Of a stretch of 11,920 bases of DNA, positions 6,478 through 11,920 are shown piece by piece (the first letter of the stretch is position 1; every line of letters starts with the position of its first letter). A model generated the notes under the pieces. The model searched no databases, had not been told where the DNA came from, and saw only the letters and a program-made list of their open reading frames with translations. The stretch comes from Prosthecobacter sp. GTDB lineage: Bacteria; Verrucomicrobiota; Verrucomicrobiia; Verrucomicrobiales; Verrucomicrobiaceae. The stretch spans positions 1 to 11,920 of the forward strand of contig JAIWOJ010000019.1 of the NCBI GenBank assembly GCA_020216965.1, in the 5' to 3' direction. The translations under genes were made by a program, and so were the position numbers.

Positions 6478-7305
6478 TCAGCCGATTTTGACGACACCGA
6501 CCGTCGTGTTGTCCTGCCGCTCGTGATTCACGCGACGGATGGCAAAGAGGATGGCATCGGCGATTTTATCTGCCGTGGTATGGCGGCCAAAGCTGAGCAA
6601 CTCCTCCAGCGCCCTGTGCTCCAGGGTAAAAATGCCATCGCTTGCAGCGATGACGATGTCTCCAGGCTGAAGCCGCAGGGGCTGCTGGGGCAGATCCACT
6701 AGGGACAATGGGTAGCCGAGCACCGCGCTCTGGAGCGTGTGGCGCTCAGGGTGGCGAGCTGCTTCCTCCTCCGTCATCAGCCCCTGGCGCACGCGCTCCT
6801 CCAAGACGGGAGTCAAGGAGTGGTCTGCATTCAGGCGCATGAGCTTGCCGCCACGATGCAGGAAAAGCGGGGAATCCCCCACACTGATCCACTCCATTTC
6901 TTGGCGAGAGATGAGCACGGACAGCATGGTGGTGCCCATCGGTGGGGCCACGCTGGGCATCCGCGCCGTGATGAGCCCGATGGTCTCATTGGCCGTGTCT
7001 AGGGCCGTGCGCAGGCGAAAGCTCTGACTGCCGGGATGCTCATGAAAGGCGCGCACAAAGGCATTCACGGCGATGTAGCTGGCCACACTACCGCCCGTGT
7101 GTGCCCCCAGGCCATCTCCGACCACCAGGAGCAGTCGCTGGAGCTGCTGCTCCCCAGGCTCAGAGGCATCGGCAAAGGCATAATAATCCTCCTGATTTTC
7201 ACGCTTTCCCCGATATTGCCGGGCGGAAAAGTCCTGCTCTTGCACAAAAGGAGGGCCCGTCAAGGCGGCATCAGGCATGGGTGGGAGAGAAAAGCGCGCG
7301 GTCAC
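6478..7305 (-). CDS. PP2C-family (PPM) Ser/Thr protein phosphatase
   Basis: A metal-dependent protein phosphatase that removes phosphate from Ser/Thr, probably in the cytoplasm opposite a Hanks-type kinase that is not in this window. The 275-residue product has the core motifs in order: RENQEDYY (35-42, metal-binding Asp/Glu), VVGDGLGAHTGG (61-72), GTTMLSVLI (124-132), VGDSPLFL with LNADHS (142-163), GDIVIAASDGIF (215-226), and RQDNTTVGVV (263-272). All core Asp positions expected for two metals are present. There are no membrane segments or extra sensor domains. The GTG start at 7305 overlaps the galM stop as GTGA. An ATG at 7278 (residue 10) is an alternative start and would also keep the whole domain. 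Neither has a Shine-Dalgarno, so coupling from galM may supply ribosomes. Confidence 0.93.
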   Translation of the reverse strand: MTARFSLPPMPDAALTGPPFVQEQDFSARQYRGKRENQEDYYAFADASEPGEQQLQRLLLVVGDGLGAHTGGSVASYIAVNAFVRAFHEHPGSQSFRLRTALDTANETIGLITARMPSVAPPMGTTMLSVLISRQEMEWISVGDSPLFLHRGGKLMRLNADHSLTPVLEERVRQGLMTEEEAARHPERHTLQSAVLGYPLSLVDLPQQPLRLQPGDIVIAASDGIFTLEHRALEELLSFGRHTTADKIADAILFAIRRVNHERQDNTTVGVVKIG

Positions 7306-8402
7306 TCGGCAGAAAAATGAAAAAGGGTGGTATGGAGGTAGGTTTCCCCGGGGCGCAGAGCTGCGCTGGGAAACTGCGGCTTGTTGGGGCTATCGGGGAA
7401 TTTCTGGGTCTCCAGGCAGAAGCCATGCCGCTTTTCATAGACATGCCCGTTTTTACCGAGGGTGCCTTTCAAATGATTGCCCGTGTAGAGCTGCACGCCG
7501 GGGTCTGTGGTGTGAACCTCCAGGATGCGGCCACTTTTGGGCTCACGCACGCGCGCGGCGAGCTTCATGCCACTGCCTTTGAGGACGTAATTATGATCGT
7601 AACCCTTCCCCTGCTGGAGCGGTTTGAAGGCCGCATCAATGCGCTCCCCGATCCGGCGCGGCTGGGTGAAATCCAGGGCGGTGCCGAGGAGGTTTTCCAG
7701 CTCACCCGTCGGGATGAGGGCATCATCCGTCGCCGTGAAGTTCTCCGCCGGGATCATCAACTCGTGCCCCAGGATATCCCCACTGCCCTCTCCTGCGAGG
7801 TTGAAGTAGCTATGATTGGTCAGGTTCACCACCGTGGGCTTGTCCGTCTTCGCACGGTAGTCGATGCGCAGGGTATTGTCTTCCGTGAGGGTGTAGGTGA
7901 CGGTGCAGTCCAGCTTTCCAGGGAAGCCTTCCTCCCCATCGGCGCTGGTGTAGCTGAGCTCTAGTGCATTGGCCGCAGCATCCACGCGCGGCTTCCATAC
8001 CTTTTGATCAAAAGCCACCGCCCCGCCGTGAATGTGATTTTTCCCTGAGTTTGCGGTGACTCGATATTCCACGCCATCCAGCGTGAAAGCGGCTCCGCCG
8101 ATCCGGTTCGCATAGCGCCCAGTGATGCAGCCAAAGTGGGGGTGCTTCCCGAGATAGGGCTCCAGCGTGTCAAATCCCAGCACGACATCTGCCAGCCGCC
8201 CTTCTCGGTCAGGCACTTTGAGAGAGACGATGATGCCGCCCCAGTCGGTGATCTTCACCTCCATGCCGCGCGCATTGCGCAGCGTGTGCACCTGCACTTC
8301 CTCACCGGTGGGTGTTTTCCCCCAGGGCTCAGAGGTGACGGTGGCGTGGCTGGAAAGGGTGGACATGGCAGTGATGAGCAGAGCGGGGACGCAAGATTTC
8401 AT
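7302..8402 (-). CDS. galM: Exported aldose 1-epimerase (galactose mutarotase)
   Basis: Interconverts alpha and beta anomers of hexoses. The N-terminus (MKSCVPALLITAMSTLSSHA) is a signal peptide, with cleavage probably after residue 20, so the enzyme should act in the periplasm or outside the cell rather than in a cytoplasmic Leloir pathway. Catalytic and sugar-binding residues are visible: R97 in GRYANRI (95-101), H125 in HIHGG, the general acid H198 in LTNHSYFNL, D269 in GYDHNY, and the general base E331 in CLETQKFPDSPN. Length (366) is normal for the exported form. It starts at ATG 8402, 90 bp after the oxidoreductase gene, and its stop overlaps the PP2C start. Periplasmic mutarotases often accompany glycan degradation, but no glycoside hydrolase or transporter is in this window. 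Confidence 0.94.
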   Translation of the reverse strand: MKSCVPALLITAMSTLSSHATVTSEPWGKTPTGEEVQVHTLRNARGMEVKITDWGGIIVSLKVPDREGRLADVVLGFDTLEPYLGKHPHFGCITGRYANRIGGAAFTLDGVEYRVTANSGKNHIHGGAVAFDQKVWKPRVDAAANALELSYTSADGEEGFPGKLDCTVTYTLTEDNTLRIDYRAKTDKPTVVNLTNHSYFNLAGEGSGDILGHELMIPAENFTATDDALIPTGELENLLGTALDFTQPRRIGERIDAAFKPLQQGKGYDHNYVLKGSGMKLAARVREPKSGRILEVHTTDPGVQLYTGNHLKGTLGKNGHVYEKRHGFCLETQKFPDSPNKPQFPSAALRPGETYLHTTLFHFSAE

Positions 8403-8464
8403 GGCGGTGGAGGGCGCGTTCGTCTGGGCCGCTAGTTCTCAGATGCCAGCCCGGCGGACAAGTC

Positions 8465-8487
8465 AAAAAAACACCAGCCCGGCGGGC
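8465..8487 (-). terminator. Weak terminator-like site between Gfo/Idh and galM genes
   Basis: On the - strand, GCCC-GCC-GGGC (8477-8487) forms a short 4-bp hairpin. After five bases it is followed by a run of seven T (8465-8471). It lies just past the oxidoreductase stop at 8493. The stem is short, so it could be an attenuating site that partly separates the exported oxidoreductase from galM and the genes below, or a chance feature. Confidence 0.3.
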
Positions 8488-8492
8488 AGCCA

Positions 8493-9524
8493 CTATTTTG
8501 CCTGGGGATCGGGGGGCAGCCACTCCTCGGGTGCGCCCGCTCGGGTCAGTACATCGCGCAGCAGAACAGGGCGGCCTTGTTGCCGCTTGCTCTCTTGGGC
8601 TGCCTCCATGAAGGCATAGATCTCCAGCGTCTGCTTGGCCGTCACCGGCGGCTGGCGCGTCTGAAAGAATTTGATGATCTCCCGCAGCAGCGGGGTGTAA
8701 TCTCCCTGGCTAGCCTGCTCTGTGATCTTTTCCTGACCGAAGCGGATCAGCTTATAGTCCGTGGACCCCATGGGCAGCGTGTGCAGGGCATATAGGGTGC
8801 CCAAGCGCCCCCCCTCCCACAGACCAGTGACCACGGACACGTCAGGCGCGGAGGTGCGCTCCACGCTCAGACAGCCCGCGCCCATCACGGTGAAAAGCGC
8901 CTCTGCACTGTGGATGCCATAGAAAAACAGGTCGGGATGATGCGGCAGCAAAGGTGCCGGCCCATAGGAAAGCACAGCCCGCGCAGGCAGCTTCTCAGAG
9001 TTCGCCACTTCCACCACGCCGGGCCACCAGCGCGTGGCGGAGGCACTAAACAGCGGCACCTTGGCAGCTTCCGCGAGCTTATAAATCTCCACCGCATCCT
9101 TCAGGCTGGCCGCCACGGGTTTATCCAGAAAGAAGGGCTTGCCACCGGCGATGACCTCTTTGGCTTGGTCCAGGTGCGGGCGACCATCCACACTGAGGAT
9201 CATCACCGCATCCGTGGCGGCACACACTTCCGCGATGCTGCCCAGCATCTTCACCCCAAATTTATCCCGCAAAGTCGCGGTAAAGCCCTCAATGCGCGAC
9301 GCACTCTCTGGCAGATCCGGGCTGGCGCAGGGAAAGGCAGCCACCACCCGCGCACCCGGCACATGGTTCGGATTGGCGGGGTCATTGAGGCGCAGGGTGA
9401 ACTGCTCACTATGAGAGGTATCTAGGCCCACGAGGCCGATGCGGAGGTTATCAGCCATGACGGAAAGGGCGGGCAGGCAAGCCAGCCATAGCAGGATGGG
9501 GGTCTGGAGTTTCAGGGCGCTCAT
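8493..9524 (-). CDS. Exported Gfo/Idh/MocA-family oxidoreductase
   Basis: An NAD(P)-type oxidoreductase fold probably acting on sugars or their acids. Residues 1-24 form a signal peptide (hydrophobic LLWLACLPALSV, cleavage near VMA-DN), so it should be exported. Exported members of this family are common in Verrucomicrobiota and Planctomycetota. The Rossmann start is RIGLVGLDTSHSEQF (28-42): the usual GxGxxG is not intact, with GLVGLDTSH in its place. The family's EKP is DKP (134-136), which is a known variant. H205 in YGIHSAEAL fits the usual catalytic region. Length is 343. The start at ATG 9524 is 28 bp after the aminopeptidase stop. AGAGG lies just before it, 3-4 bases from ATG, which is too close to be a good Shine-Dalgarno. 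The substrate is unknown. Confidence 0.9.
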   Translation of the reverse strand: MSALKLQTPILLWLACLPALSVMADNLRIGLVGLDTSHSEQFTLRLNDPANPNHVPGARVVAAFPCASPDLPESASRIEGFTATLRDKFGVKMLGSIAEVCAATDAVMILSVDGRPHLDQAKEVIAGGKPFFLDKPVAASLKDAVEIYKLAEAAKVPLFSASATRWWPGVVEVANSEKLPARAVLSYGPAPLLPHHPDLFFYGIHSAEALFTVMGAGCLSVERTSAPDVSVVTGLWEGGRLGTLYALHTLPMGSTDYKLIRFGQEKITEQASQGDYTPLLREIIKFFQTRQPPVTAKQTLEIYAFMEAAQESKRQQGRPVLLRDVLTRAGAPEEWLPPDPQAK

Positions 9525-9552
9525 GGACCTCTGGGACGCAACGTTTGCAGGC

Positions 9553-10650
9553 TCAATTCAGCGGCTTGAGCTCCGGTAGGAGGAATTTTCCATCCTTGCG
9601 GATGAGCTTGCCATCAAACCAAATCTCCCCTCCCCCATAGTCCGCGCGTTGGATATTCACCAGATCCCAGTGCACCTGGCTACGGTTGCCATTGTCAGCG
9701 ATGCCTTCATACGCTTGACCTGGCGTGAAGTGGAAACTCCCAGCGATCTTTTCATCGAAAAGAATATCCCGCATGGGCTCGCGGATCTCACGGTTAAAGC
9801 CGATGGCAAATTCCCCGATGTAGCGAGCCCCCTCATCGCTATCCAGGATCTTGTTGATGGCTGGGGTGTTATTGGCCGTGGCCTTCACGATCTTGCCCTT
9901 GGCAAATTCCAGCCTCACTTGGTCAAAGGCGATGCCTTGGTAAATCGTCGGCGCATTGTAGCTGATCACCCCCTCCACGCTATCCTTCACTGGCGCGCTA
10001 AAGACCTCTCCGTCTGGGATATTGTGCCGCCCGCCGCAGGCGATGGCCTTGAGCCCCTTCATGCTGAAGCGCAGGTCTGTCCCAGGCCCCTTGATATGTA
10101 CCTCCTTCGTGCGGTCCATCAGCTTTTTCAGATGGTTCATCGCGGGCGTCAGGGCGGCATAGTCGAGCAGGCACACCTTGAAGAAAAAGTCCTCAAACGC
10201 CTGCGTGCTCATCCCTGCCTGCTGCGCCATCGCACTGGTGGGCCAGCGCAGCACACACCAGCGCGTGTTATTCACCCGCTCATTCATAAAGGGGCGCATC
10301 TTCCCCATCACCAGCTTCATCTTCTCCGCAGGCACATCGCTGTTTTCCGTGATGTTATTGCTACCACGCACGGCGATGTAGCAGTCCATCTTCTTCATTA
10401 GCTCCAGATAGTGCTCAGCGATGACGCCATACTGCGCCTCTGTGGCGTGCATCATCATCTCCCGCGTCACCACCGTATCATGCAGATGCACCAGGGGGTG
10501 CGCTTTGGCCTCTACCACCGCCCGGATCATGGCCTGGGCCACATAGGAGGGCACATCAAAACAGTCGATCCACACAAAATCCCCCTTTTTCACCTGGGTG
10601 GAGTAACGGACAAGCGTGCGGGCGAGTTGGTCGATGCGTGGGTCGTGCAT
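9553..10650 (-). CDS. M29-family metallo-aminopeptidase (aminopeptidase T/AmpS type)
   Basis: A cytoplasmic dinuclear-metal exopeptidase that trims N-terminal residues. The 365-residue product is slightly short for the family (~410). It carries the C-terminal metal site: E215 in [13 protein letters not shown]280 in GEFAIGFN, H307 with Y314 in [12 protein letters not shown], and H327/D329 in VHWDLV. GTDLRF (190-195) is also typical. The order and spacing match aminopeptidase T (E, E, H, Y, H, D). No signal peptide or membrane segment is present. The ATG start at 10650 has no Shine-Dalgarno. A TATAAC box lies 6 bases before it, suggesting a very short or absent leader. It is the first gene of the - strand cluster reaching to 5083, 28 bp before the oxidoreductase. 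Confidence 0.93.
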   Translation of the reverse strand: MHDPRIDQLARTLVRYSTQVKKGDFVWIDCFDVPSYVAQAMIRAVVEAKAHPLVHLHDTVVTREMMMHATEAQYGVIAEHYLELMKKMDCYIAVRGSNNITENSDVPAEKMKLVMGKMRPFMNERVNNTRWCVLRWPTSAMAQQAGMSTQAFEDFFFKVCLLDYAALTPAMNHLKKLMDRTKEVHIKGPGTDLRFSMKGLKAIACGGRHNIPDGEVFSAPVKDSVEGVISYNAPTIYQGIAFDQVRLEFAKGKIVKATANNTPAINKILDSDEGARYIGEFAIGFNREIREPMRDILFDEKIAGSFHFTPGQAYEGIADNGNRSQVHWDLVNIQRADYGGGEIWFDGKLIRKDGKFLLPELKPLN

Positions 10651-10655
10651 GATTG

Positions 10656-10661
10656 GTTATA
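10656..10661 (-). promoter_or_regulatory. Candidate -10 box (TATAAC) for the M29 aminopeptidase gene
   Basis: On the - strand TATAAC (5 of 6 bases of TATAAT) ends six bases before the ATG at 10650. The -35 region is weak (TTTCCT or TTCCTC at about 17-18 bp spacing). If it is used, transcription would start at or next to the start codon, giving a leaderless or near-leaderless message. Confidence 0.35.
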
Positions 10662-10766
10662 AACGCGGTGCGGCGAACGAGGAAACAGGTTTTTCAAAAT
10701 CCAGCCAAGGCATGGCTGCCGAGCCGCCATCTGAAAAGGGAAGTTTGCAAAGATAGAAAAAACCTT

Positions 10767-10795
10767 TTGCGCATCTCTGAAGCCCTGCCAATATC
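10767..10795 (+). promoter_or_regulatory. Candidate promoter of tRNA-Phe
   Basis: TTGCGC (10767-10772) and AATATC (10790-10795) are 17 bp apart. They would place the transcription start about 15 bases upstream of the tRNA. The matches to sigma-70 consensus are only partial, so this is a candidate from position and spacing. Confidence 0.3.
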
Positions 10796-10816
10796 GCCGC
10801 CCCTTCGACATGGCAA

Positions 10817-10892
10817 GGCTTGGTAGCTCAGTCGGTAGAGCAGGGGATTGAAAATCCCCGTGTCGGCGGTTCGATTCCGTCCCAAGCCACCA
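10817..10892 (+). tRNA. tRNA-Phe (GAA)
   Basis: A 76-base tRNA with a complete cloverleaf. The acceptor stem is GGCTTGG (10817-10823) with CCAAGCC (10882-10888), the D arm is GCTC/GAGC, and the anticodon stem is GGGGA/TCCCC around TTGAAAA (anticodon GAA). The variable loop has 5 bases. The T stem is GGCGG/CCGTC with one G-T pair around TTCGATT. The discriminator is A (10889), and CCA is encoded at 10890-10892. It is divergent from the aminopeptidase gene and 68 bp upstream of rpoZ. Confidence 0.97.
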
Positions 10893-10960
10893 TTCGCAGG
10901 TCACCTCCTCGCCCTCCCCAGCCCCGGTCCACCCGGTGCAGCCCGCTCCAAAAACCGCCG

Positions 10961-11164
10961 ATGAAAGCTGAACTCGTCGAACAAGCCGCCCAGATCGTCA
11001 AAGATCCGCCCATTCTGATCAACATGGTCTCCAAGCGCGTGAAGCAGCTCAATAGCGGTCGCTCCCCCCTCGTGGAACGCCGCCCCGGCCTGCGTGATGC
11101 TGACCTCGCCCTCCTGGAGATCATTCAGGGCAAGATCAAGATAGAGGACGTGCAGGAAGACTAA
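10961..11164 (+). CDS. rpoZ: RNA polymerase omega subunit
   Basis: A 67-residue protein matching omega, the small subunit that helps assemble beta' into RNA polymerase. Family signatures are DPPILINMVSKRVKQLNSG (15-33), a partial PLVERRPG, and the ending DLALLEIIQGKIKIED. It is shorter than the E. coli protein (91) but similar to omega in several other phyla. The ATG at 10961 begins MKAELVEQAAQIVKDP. The open frame could be read back through the tRNA gene to 10820, which is artefactual. The upstream bases (CTCCAAAAACCGCCG) have no Shine-Dalgarno. It lies 32 bp before smpB and may be cotranscribed with it and even with the tRNA, since no terminator is seen between them. Confidence 0.88.
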   Translation: MKAELVEQAAQIVKDPPILINMVSKRVKQLNSGRSPLVERRPGLRDADLALLEIIQGKIKIEDVQED

Positions 11165-11196
11165 GCAGCACCGGGCGGCCGCCCCACCGCCGCCTT

Positions 11197-11679
11197 ATGA
11201 GCAGTAGCAACATCCAAGACATCGCCACCAACCGCAAAGCGTTACGGGATTATCAAATCCTCGAACGCTACGAAGCCGGGGTGGAACTCCGAGGCACCGA
11301 GGTCAAATCCATACGCGAAGGCCGCCTCAATATCACCGATGCCTTTGCCCGCATCGAGCGCGGCCAGGCCTGGATGTACAACCTCGACATCCAGCCCTAC
11401 GATCGCGCCAATGGCTTTACCCAGCACGAGCCCCGCCGCACCCGCCGCCTCCTGCTCAATAAACGTGAGATCCTCAAGCTCACCGGGGAAACCCAGCAAA
11501 AGGGCCTCGCCCTACCCGTCCTACGCGCCTACTGGAAAAACGCTCGGGTCAAAATCGAGCTCGGCCTCGGCAGAGGGCGCGATAAAGGCGACCAACGCGA
11601 GGCCATGAAGGAAAAAGAAGCCAAACGCGAAGCCCAGCGCATCGTGGCCCGCTTCAACGAGCGCGGCGGAAGACGTTGA
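11197..11679 (+). CDS. smpB: SsrA (tmRNA)-binding protein SmpB
   Basis: Partner of tmRNA in trans-translation, which frees ribosomes stalled on broken mRNA and tags the incomplete peptide. The 160-residue product has the OB-fold signature: EAGVELRGTEVKSIREGRLNI (26-46), QPYDRAN (66-72), and HEPRRTRRLLLNKREILKL (77-95). The basic tail GRGRDKGDQREAMKEKEAKREAQR (125-148) extends into the decoding site. In the usual sequence DKR appears without interruption; here GDQ breaks it (DKGDQRE). The ATG at 11197 gives the standard N-terminus with the NRKA motif (12-15). No Shine-Dalgarno is present. Its stop overlaps the next start by one base. No tmRNA gene is visible in the window. Confidence 0.96.
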   Translation: MSSSNIQDIATNRKALRDYQILERYEAGVELRGTEVKSIREGRLNITDAFARIERGQAWMYNLDIQPYDRANGFTQHEPRRTRRLLLNKREILKLTGETQQKGLALPVLRAYWKNARVKIELGLGRGRDKGDQREAMKEKEAKREAQRIVARFNERGGRR

Positions 11680-11920
11680 TGTCACCGGTTGCCAGCGCAG
11701 CTTGGCCGCTTTATGGCAAGCCCGCCATGAACAAGCACTACATCTGGGACGCCTACTTTGCCGAACTCTTTGACTCCTGCGTGCAGGAATATGATGACGG
11801 AAACAAGGACTACACCGCCTGGTTCACCGACGAAGACAAAGACTACCTTGCCGCCATCGGCTGCAAAGAGCGTGAACTCTTTGACTTCGTCGAAGACCAC
11901 TGCGTCTCTGACGGCCAAGA
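11679..11920 (+). CDS. Partial gene, possibly DUF5069-like, cut by window end
   Basis: An open frame running off the window end, starting at ATG 11679, whose A is the last base of the smpB stop (TGATG). A second in-frame ATG at 11727 begins MNKHYIWDAYFAEL and may be the true start, since the 16 residues before it look unconserved. The visible 80 residues are acidic and aromatic (FDSCVQEYDDGNKDYTAWF; IGCKERELFDFVEDHC), with no membrane segment or catalytic motif. They remind me of the N-terminal part of DUF5069-domain proteins common in Verrucomicrobiota; this is from memory and the diagnostic C-terminal part is missing. The one-base overlap suggests translational coupling with smpB. Function unknown. 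Confidence 0.72.
   Translation, partial: MSPVASAAWPLYGKPAMNKHYIWDAYFAELFDSCVQEYDDGNKDYTAWFTDEDKDYLAAIGCKERELFDFVEDHCVSDGQ

Noticed and set aside
7101..7964. 287-codon + strand frame over the PP2C/galM region
   Set aside because: Runs opposite two well-supported genes; composition follows codon periodicity of the real strand.
8910..9425. 171-codon + strand frame over the oxidoreductase gene
   Set aside because: Antisense shadow without recognisable motifs.
9649..10401. 250-codon + strand frame over the aminopeptidase gene
   Set aside because: His/Leu-rich antisense shadow; the M29 metal site is on the other strand.
10817..10892. tRNA-Phe as an attachment site for an integrated element
   Set aside because: No integrase, no repeated tRNA 3' end in the window, and housekeeping genes follow directly.
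10820..10960. Upstream extension of rpoZ through the tRNA
   Set aside because: It would translate a tRNA gene; omega homology begins at 10961.

Overview
The window looks like ordinary chromosome from a moderately GC-rich bacterium, most likely a member of the Verrucomicrobiota (Verrucomicrobiaceae/Prosthecobacter-like). This is an inference from protein character: CTC-type L25 with an Ala/Pro/Lys tail, a very short omega subunit next to smpB, exported Gfo/Idh and GalM proteins, an FmdB-like zinc ribbon, an EboF-like phosphodiesterase, and almost no Shine-Dalgarno sequences. No phage, IS, CRISPR or integration structure is visible.

Layout. (1) 17-2642, + strand: a translation/nucleotide block prs - rplY(ctc) - pth - rpsF, closed by a strong terminator at 2717-2750 that can serve both strands. 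(2) 2815-4887, - strand: rpsN, a palindromic terminator, then an FmdB-like zinc-ribbon protein overlapping a CNNM/CorC-type CBS membrane protein by GTGA. A possible 25-residue membrane peptide (4979-5056, +) is divergent from rpsN. (3) 5083-10650, - strand: five genes in transcription order M29 aminopeptidase - exported Gfo/Idh oxidoreductase - exported aldose 1-epimerase - PP2C-type phosphatase - EboF-like phosphodiesterase. Gaps are 28, 90, -4 and 12 bp. (4) 10817-11920, + strand: tRNA-Phe(GAA), rpoZ, smpB, and a gene cut by the window end that begins on the smpB stop codon.

How the genes work together. Regions 1 and 4 are housekeeping: PRPP synthesis, ribosomal proteins, recycling of peptidyl-tRNA (Pth) and rescue of stalled ribosomes (SmpB), tRNA-Phe, and the RNA polymerase omega subunit. 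Region 3 mixes exported sugar enzymes with a cytoplasmic peptidase, a signalling phosphatase and a phosphodiesterase whose metal ligands differ from the textbook set. It is the part with the least obvious logic. I see no convincing new multi-gene system. The best leads are the EboF-like protein outside a recognisable ebo cluster, the galM/PP2C coupling, the remodelled fmdB leader and zinc ribbon, and the shortage of Shine-Dalgarno sites.

No stretch over 300 bases lacks a gene. The longest gaps are 2643-2814 (terminator) and 10651-10816 (divergent promoter region).
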